From assembly GCF_029227915.1 (NCBI RefSeq), contig NC_079887.1, forward strand, positions 22,443,650 through 22,507,649: a DNA stretch of 64,000 nucleotides, in the 5' to 3' direction. The notes beneath the pieces were generated by a model. The model did no database searches. It saw only the letters and a list, made by a program, of their open reading frames with translations, and had not been told where the DNA came from. The position numbers and the translations under genes were made by a program. This DNA comes from Hydractinia symbiolongicarpus. Taxonomy: Eukaryota; Cnidaria; Hydrozoa; Anthoathecata; Hydractiniidae. Position 1 is the stretch's first letter; each line of letters begins with the position of its first letter. Shown piece after piece: positions 58,401 to 64,000 of the stretch.

Positions 58401-60786
58401 TTATTCTCCTACAATTCCTAAATATTATAAGCATTCATAGCCAAATTTTGTCATTCGACTTATCGTTTATCGACGAGGAAACAGGTAGGTAATCGAGTGA
58501 CAAAAAAGATAACTGGCAATTTTTCTAGCGTGATGGAATTTTAAAAACCCTTGAAATATTTTTTTCTTTTTCTCCTCTGATAAACCACAAGCACGTTTTA
58601 GTTTGAATAATTACATTTGTTTCTTTGTTCCTGGTTTTTTCCGCTTTCGGTGATACAGGTTTCGTAACATGCGCCAAGATCCGGGTTTATGTTATGGCAG
58701 ACATAAAAACATTTATTAAGGAAGAAAAGAGATTTTTTCCAAAAAGTATTTTTAACACCGACTGGAATCTTACCCTCCGTGAATCTTACTCTTTATGAAT
58801 TGTCATCCGGACAATTGGCCCCAGGTGAATTGCTCCCCTCTCAGAAAATTTCCGTGCTGTCTGACCTTTAAATTTCTATTATTTTCGATTCTTTATACAC
58901 GCCCTAGAAAACGAAATGTTGACAAGAACGCAAGAGTTACGTATCGACTACCCCAATCGTCGTGTCGTAGAATACATTCACAGTATTGCTCATTACCTTG
59001 GCTTTATAATACTTTGTACATTGTATTCAGTTTATTCTTTATTTTAATTTTCACACACAAAATAACAATTTGTGATAAAAAAACTATTTTCCCTAATTCT
59101 TTTTTAAAAAAAGTACAAGTTATTTTATCAGGGGGTAAAAATCTTCAAGGGGAGTTCTTCCAGGGGACAATTAACCGGGAGAAATTATCCGGGGTTAATG
59201 CCTTGGACACCAATTTCTTCACGTCTTAGCTAATGTGTGAAAAATACACAAGTCCAGTTTCGGCGAGAAAACGCGCTATATATATTTGCTGTTACCCAGT
59301 TACTTGCATGTCATTTTAAACCCTATAAAGATCCTTGCACGTTGTTGAAAGCAAAACTTTATTTTTTCATGCATTTATATTTTAATTTATGTTATATATT
59401 ACAAAAATCAATATCCATTACAGCGTTCTTGGCTGTAATTCCCATTATTATAGTATCCTAAATACATACGGACTAGTTTTCTATGGCCACGACAATTGTA
59501 CTTTGGTAGCTTTGTAAATAAAAACAAATCAACCAAACATTTTGTAGATCAACTTTCATAACAACCAACAAAATTTCAGAATACGCTGCCATCTTTAATG
59601 TATTTGAAATTGACCATATTGGGCGCCAACGTTGAAAGCTAGTGAAGTTAACGGTTTAATTGATAGCAGCGTAAGTTGGAAGCACACATCCGACATCAGT
59701 CTATAAAGTATTGGGGTAATCTTATCAAAGAAGTTTTAAAGAATAGACATCAAAAGGCAGTATCATTTTTTCTCCACCATAACAAACAAACACAATTTTT
59801 TGTGGCCTGTAATGCTTTTATAACAGGTTTTAATTTTTTACAAGGTTACCAAAGACAGACGCATTTTAAAAATTGGAATTTGTGGTAAGTAAATAATTTA
59901 ATTGACATTTAAAAAATTTGTTTCAAAACAGTATGATCTTTGCAGATATGGATTTATTTAGGATCTAAAAAAAACAAAAAAATTGAGAGAATGGAAGTTA
60001 GAATAATCTTTTTTATTTCTTTCTACTCTTATGGTTATCTCATTCCCCTATTCTTCCTGAAGACACGTGCGTCGCAGAAAATCGATATATAAAAATAAAA
60101 AAGTACATGTCTTTTTTACTAAAATTCTATTAGGTGCCTGTTTCTTAAGGTGAAGAGGTGGGTATTTATTTAAGGATGGGTGAGAGGGGCAGTTAAAAAT
60201 ATATTCACAACATGACGGATGCATATTTAAGCTAGGCGTTTAACCGTAAACTTCTATATTTTGCTGAATTTTATTTCGTGAATTTCCGAAAAAAAGGGGG
60301 AAAGCAGGATTTTTTTTTCATTCAGAAAAATTGCATCGAGAAATTAAGCTGCAAAAACAATTTCTTGCTTTAATTCGAGCTTTATGTAAGCTGACTACAC
60401 ACATGCGCATTAGGTTCATGTCAGGATGGTGTTTATACAGGTTGCATGTACATTTTTAAGTTGTAAAGAAATTAATAATTTCGGCCGTTTGAACTTTTTT
60501 CGATAACTTTCAATTCGCCCTAATTCATGAAAAATTAATAAACACCCATCTCAAATACGCCACGCTCGAATAAGCGCCCCCCTAGAAACCTAAACACTAA
60601 ATAAGCGTCCGAGCTCCTAATCGAGTGTTTACAATATTCTATTCCGCAAAGTTGTTCAACCCTTTAAACAGAAAAAGAAGTTTGAGGGGGCTTGCGGTGT
60701 AACGACTGTAGGCGGCAAGGTCATGACGAAATTGAACAGATTTCCAACCGCTATGACTTCTGTTGGTTCTGTTCGGTTCAGGCAAA

Positions 60787-60975
60787 ATGCCATCGATTGA
60801 TCCTTTCCCAGATATAGATCCGATGCTGAGTAATGATGTTGAGCAATCTGATGATAGCCATCTCTTAGCAATTTGTGATGTCACAGTTGAGGAATTTGAA
60901 GTGTTATGTGGAAGCAAGAAAGTGACGACGATACTGACTCAGAATGGGAAGAGGGAGATGATTAAATTTACTTAG
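60787..60975 (+). pseudogene. Frameshifted copy of the small acidic ORF (unit B2)
   Basis: Carries the same 7-bp deletion as units A1 and A2. Confidence 0.35.
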
Positions 60976-61902
60976 CCTAATCTTGTATATTTTATACATT
61001 TTTGATTACGGTAAATACCTTAGATGTGATTTAACAAATAAATTTCTTTCTTGGATTTTACCCATTCGCGAAAGTATTTCACCAAATATGCACTTTATCT
61101 TGAATTCGCGAAAGTTTTTTTCCGCGAAATTTGTTTCATAAATCGTCACGAAAAAAGTTAATGCACGCGAAAGTTTCTGCCCTTAAAGTAGTGTGTCACT
61201 CAAGACTAAAAAAATTCTCAAAAGTATTTCCTTAGCTGGCATTAATGAAAGAAACAAGGTTATAAAAAATTGTGAAAAAAGCTTTTTAGCTTGGATAATT
61301 CATTACTGGCGCAATCAAGATATATGTCTCCAACTTCCTCCCTAACCAAGTCGATTTCGCGGACCATTTAATTATAATTATATTTTTGCATTTTGTACAT
61401 GTATTGAATAGAAATTAATTGGACGTGCATATAGCTATCATAGTTTTTTCAAATGGGTGTATTTACCTTGGTTTGTGCAAACATATTTAAAATATTTCTA
61501 AAGTTAAAATTCATAGCATAGTGTTTCGCGCGTAATAAAATAAACGGCTTTTTCTGTCCTTCCTGCTGACATTTGTGGTGGTTGATATCCGTGGAAGATT
61601 TTCGCTTTTTGATTAAGGACACTGCATTCATTGATAGCATTAAATACACAGTAGTTAAATTTAATTTTTTCTAGCAATAGCAACACCAATAATAACAACA
61701 AGGTTAAAAGTCAATACAATTCTTCGTGTAAATTAAAATAACATGAAAAGTAATCTTTCTTTTTCATAGAAGCGGACCTAATTTTCCAATGGAATAGAAG
61801 TTTAAGGAAGATAAAAAGATATAATTAACTGTATAATGACATTTATTTTACTGTTTTACTCAATTTCTATTGTGATGTGACAATTCTATTTACCATTTCA
61901 TC

Positions 61903-63096
61903 CTAAAGAACTTGCATCACAATTTCAGTAAGTCGTCTTCCGTGGTCTCCCTTAGGGTGTTCTTTCCATTCTTTAACTTTAAATTGTGTACCAGGATAGA
62001 ATAAGTATTCAACTCTGTCTAAATTACTAGACAAAGGTGTTATGTGAGCTGCTTTTTCCCAAAATTTCGCCCCGGCGGTTGGTTCCACGGTAAGCACTAT
62101 GCCATTTCCGTACGACTTTGCATCAGCAAATGAATTTGTGAAAGATAGAATACCCTTAACTGTAACAGTTTTCCCAATCGCCATGAAACCCTTACGTGCT
62201 AGGTGGAGCGGCAACTGTAATTGAGTACTTTTTGGACCTTTATTTGCTGGCAATTCTTTGTAATGTGCGCAGAGTTGTGACATTACTAACTGTGCTATAT
62301 CAACTTGTCCGGAGTAAAGTATCGGTACTGCCAATGTGCTTGTTCTTGGAAGCCCTCGAAGACCGCCTGCAATTAAATTAATCTCCGCATTCACGTAACG
62401 ATACAGAGTAGGGGCTTGTTTTTTAAGTTGCGTGACCACCGATTCTTCTGTTTCTGCTGGTACCATCATGAAGGAGTTCATGTATGCTTTATTGCCTGTA
62501 TTGTAATCACCCCAGCTTGATGTCCAAATTGCATAAGATATGGACTCATAATCCAACGGCAAAGGATCATCTTTGAGCAGAGTATATGCAAACATTCGAA
62601 AGTAAACTATTCTGGTAAAGTTGGCTGATGTCCAATCAAATAATGAGATTGAAAGCTCTTTATTTTTGGTAGTATAAGGGAAATATTGAGCAGATTTTGC
62701 GATAACTTGTTGTATAGTTTGTGGATGAGGATGTGATGGCATGGCTTGATAGGGAATCAACTTAATTGTCATTTGTTCTCTTAATGACTCAGCATCTGCA
62801 TCATTCACCTCAGTAGGGAAAGGAGTGTAGACACCTTCGGCAGATATACCAGAGACGGTAAAGCTCTTTGGTCGCACAATCAAAGTTATATTAGCTGGAA
62901 ATGTTCCTTCATACTTGACATTGTTAAAGTATAAAGCATCTCCATGATCAACGCATTCGATCATTCCAGCTTTAAGTACATACATTCTATAGCACGATCC
63001 CACTCCTCCTCTTTCGTGGTTAGTAACAGGTAATCCATCAGACATAGATGCAGCCCCAACCTCATCATTGACTAAATTTTCGATTGTCCAAGTCAT
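61903..63096 (-). CDS. ART-f: uncharacterised ADP-ribosyltransferase-like protein, 397 aa
   Basis: Intact single-exon ORF, ATG at 63096, differing from ART-b at only a handful of residues (for example NKELSISLFDW for NEELAISLFDW, GDYNTG for GDYNPG, KGDHGRR for KGVRGRR). All ART-like motifs are present (LYSGQ 260-264, SFTNS, RVEYLFYPGT with candidate Glu363). The N-terminal domain is of the ART-b type, not the ART-c type, although the unit occupies the A2-equivalent place. TATA-like box at -50; 10-bp array about 856 bp upstream. Cytosolic by absence of a signal peptide. Function unknown. Confidence 0.82.
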   Translation of the reverse strand: MTWTIENLVNDEVGAASMSDGLPVTNHERGGVGSCYRMYVLKAGMIECVDHGDALYFNNVKYEGTFPANITLIVRPKSFTVSGISAEGVYTPFPTEVNDADAESLREQMTIKLIPYQAMPSHPHPQTIQQVIAKSAQYFPYTTKNKELSISLFDWTSANFTRIVYFRMFAYTLLKDDPLPLDYESISYAIWTSSWGDYNTGNKAYMNSFMMVPAETEESVVTQLKKQAPTLYRYVNAEINLIAGGLRGLPRTSTLAVPILYSGQVDIAQLVMSQLCAHYKELPANKGPKSTQLQLPLHLARKGFMAIGKTVTVKGILSFTNSFADAKSYGNGIVLTVEPTAGAKFWEKAAHITPLSSNLDRVEYLFYPGTQFKVKEWKEHPKGDHGRRLTEIVMQVL

Positions 63097-63145
63097 TGCT
63101 TCTTATATTCCAGATTCAGACTGAGAAAAATAAAGAATCGCAACA

Positions 63146-63154
63146 CTATTTATA
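63146..63154 (-). promoter_or_regulatory. TATA-like box of ART-f
   Basis: TATAAATAG on the minus strand, 50 bp from the ATG. Confidence 0.5.
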
Positions 63155-63722
63155 CAGTTATCTCGGGATAGCCAAAATTTGCAGACGCAGCAAGTTTTGA
63201 AAGGACAATTAAAAATTACTATTAGAAATGTCCATATTTGGACGAGACTTGGCAAGATGAAAATTTTGCAGAACATCCGAAGGCGTTAATCAAGTTTTGA
63301 CAGAATTTACGACATAATCAAGAACTTCATACAACTAAAATTAGCATAGTATAATGGACCACTTTACCACTTTAAATGCTTGTTTTTTTATCCTTAAGAG
63401 TGGGCAATTTAAAGATGTCTGATAATCGTTTTTTGTCTTTCCAGTTTATTATTTTATGTCAAAGATATTGAAATTTATCTAGTTTTTAGAAAATATATAC
63501 TTTTATATATTCTATTTTGGAGTTCAGAGGATAAGGTAACATGGGAAATTTTCTCGGTATAACTGTAAATTTATTTTTATACTTATAAAAATAGTGTATG
63601 TAATGGAAAAAAAAAGAAATATAGAAATATAGAAATATTATAAACAAATAGAAGAAGTAGAATAGGACTTAGGTTGCAAGCAAAATTTATTTTATAACAA
63701 AGAAAAAAACTCGAGCAAAGCA

Positions 63723-63827
63723 TCTATATTATAATACCCGTATACGTCTGTCCGTCTGTCACGCAAAATGGTACTGAAAGTAGCGAGACACACGCTATGA
63801 GGTTTAAAAAGAACGGGTCACCGACTA
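63723..63827 (+). mobile_element. Mini-Helitron with degenerate 3' end (unit B2)
   Basis: Same insertion as in A1 and B1: TCTATATTATAATACCC start, CACCGACTA end, flanks A and T. Confidence 0.75.
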
Positions 63828-63949
63828 TTTTAAAATGTTTCTGAAGGTTGACTGACATGCATTATACAGTCTTCATCCAATTGGGAGTTATTCGAGAAAA
63901 ATTTTTTTTAGGCAGATATTTTTGAAGTTTGAATCAACCTCGTCCTCCA

Positions 63950-64000
63950 AAATTTAGTTCAATTTAGTCCAATTTAGTCCAATTTAGTCCAATTTAGTCC
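63950..64000. repeat. 10-bp tandem array (AATTTAGTCC), at least 5 units, cut by window end
   Basis: Begins AAATTTAGTTCAATTTAGTC and runs to the last base. Confidence 0.93.

Larger units (their letters stand above)
54553..60685. repeat. Segmental duplication unit B1 (~6.1 kb)
   Basis: Third copy of the unit, with Helitron and MITE, a short 10-bp array and ART-e. Its start GGGGGCTTGCGG is embedded in the same left flank as unit A1. Confidence 0.9.
60686..64000. repeat. Segmental duplication unit B2 (cut by window end)
   Basis: Fourth copy, joined to B1 by the same AAGTTTGA|GGGGG junction as A1/A2. So the tandem doubling predates the 18.5-kb duplication, or the junction was spread by exchange. 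Confidence 0.9.

Noticed and set aside
30876-63096. Calling the ART-like proteins secreted toxins
   Set aside because: No signal peptide, altered catalytic-type residues, and no translocation domain; only a fold-level resemblance is supportable.

Overview
This is eukaryotic, AT-rich, intron-rich animal DNA. The repeat content (a LINE of the type common in cnidarians and other marine invertebrates, tiny Helitrons starting TCTATATTATAATACCC, and MITEs with CCTCGTCCCCAG or CAGGGGCGGCGCC ends) suggests a cnidarian, perhaps a hydrozoan. The species assignment is inference; nothing here fixes it. There are no bacterial genes, rRNA genes or CRISPR arrays.

Layout. 1-3480: a LINE retrotransposon with endonuclease, reverse transcriptase, an unusual PHD finger inside the same ORF, and a late frameshift. 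6875-13994 (+): a complete eight-exon gene for Mediator subunit 19; exon phases close perfectly to a 196-aa protein. 17979-26880 (+): a complete fifteen-exon gene for an 881-aa coiled-coil protein, possibly MPHOSPH9-like. Its introns carry mini-Helitrons and a 26-bp minisatellite.

30.8 kb to the end is a different landscape: a cluster of six copies of one single-coding-exon gene family encoding ~400-aa proteins. The C-terminal half looks like a divergent ADP-ribosyltransferase (ART) fold; the N-terminal half is a domain I do not recognise. Copies: ART-a 30876-32090 (+), ART-b 37228-38421 (-), ART-c 43437-44630 (-), ART-d 50605-51169 (+, 5'-truncated), ART-e 55786-56979 (-, premature stop), ART-f 61903-63096 (-). 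The DNA is a nested duplication: a ~6.2-kb unit holding one minus-strand ART gene is present as two tandem pairs (36012-47691, 54553-64000), and each pair is preceded by a plus-strand ART copy. The two halves are offset by ~18.5 kb. Differences in small insertions, a Helitron, a MITE, array length and a shared 7-bp deletion do not fit one duplication tree, which points to gene conversion or unequal exchange.

Each minus-strand ART copy has a TATA-like box exactly 50 bp upstream of its ATG, and about 860 bp upstream a tandem array of a 10-bp AATTTAGTCC-type motif, i.e. T/A tracts repeated about once per helical turn. The ART-like family with this fixed upstream architecture is my best candidate for an undescribed system.
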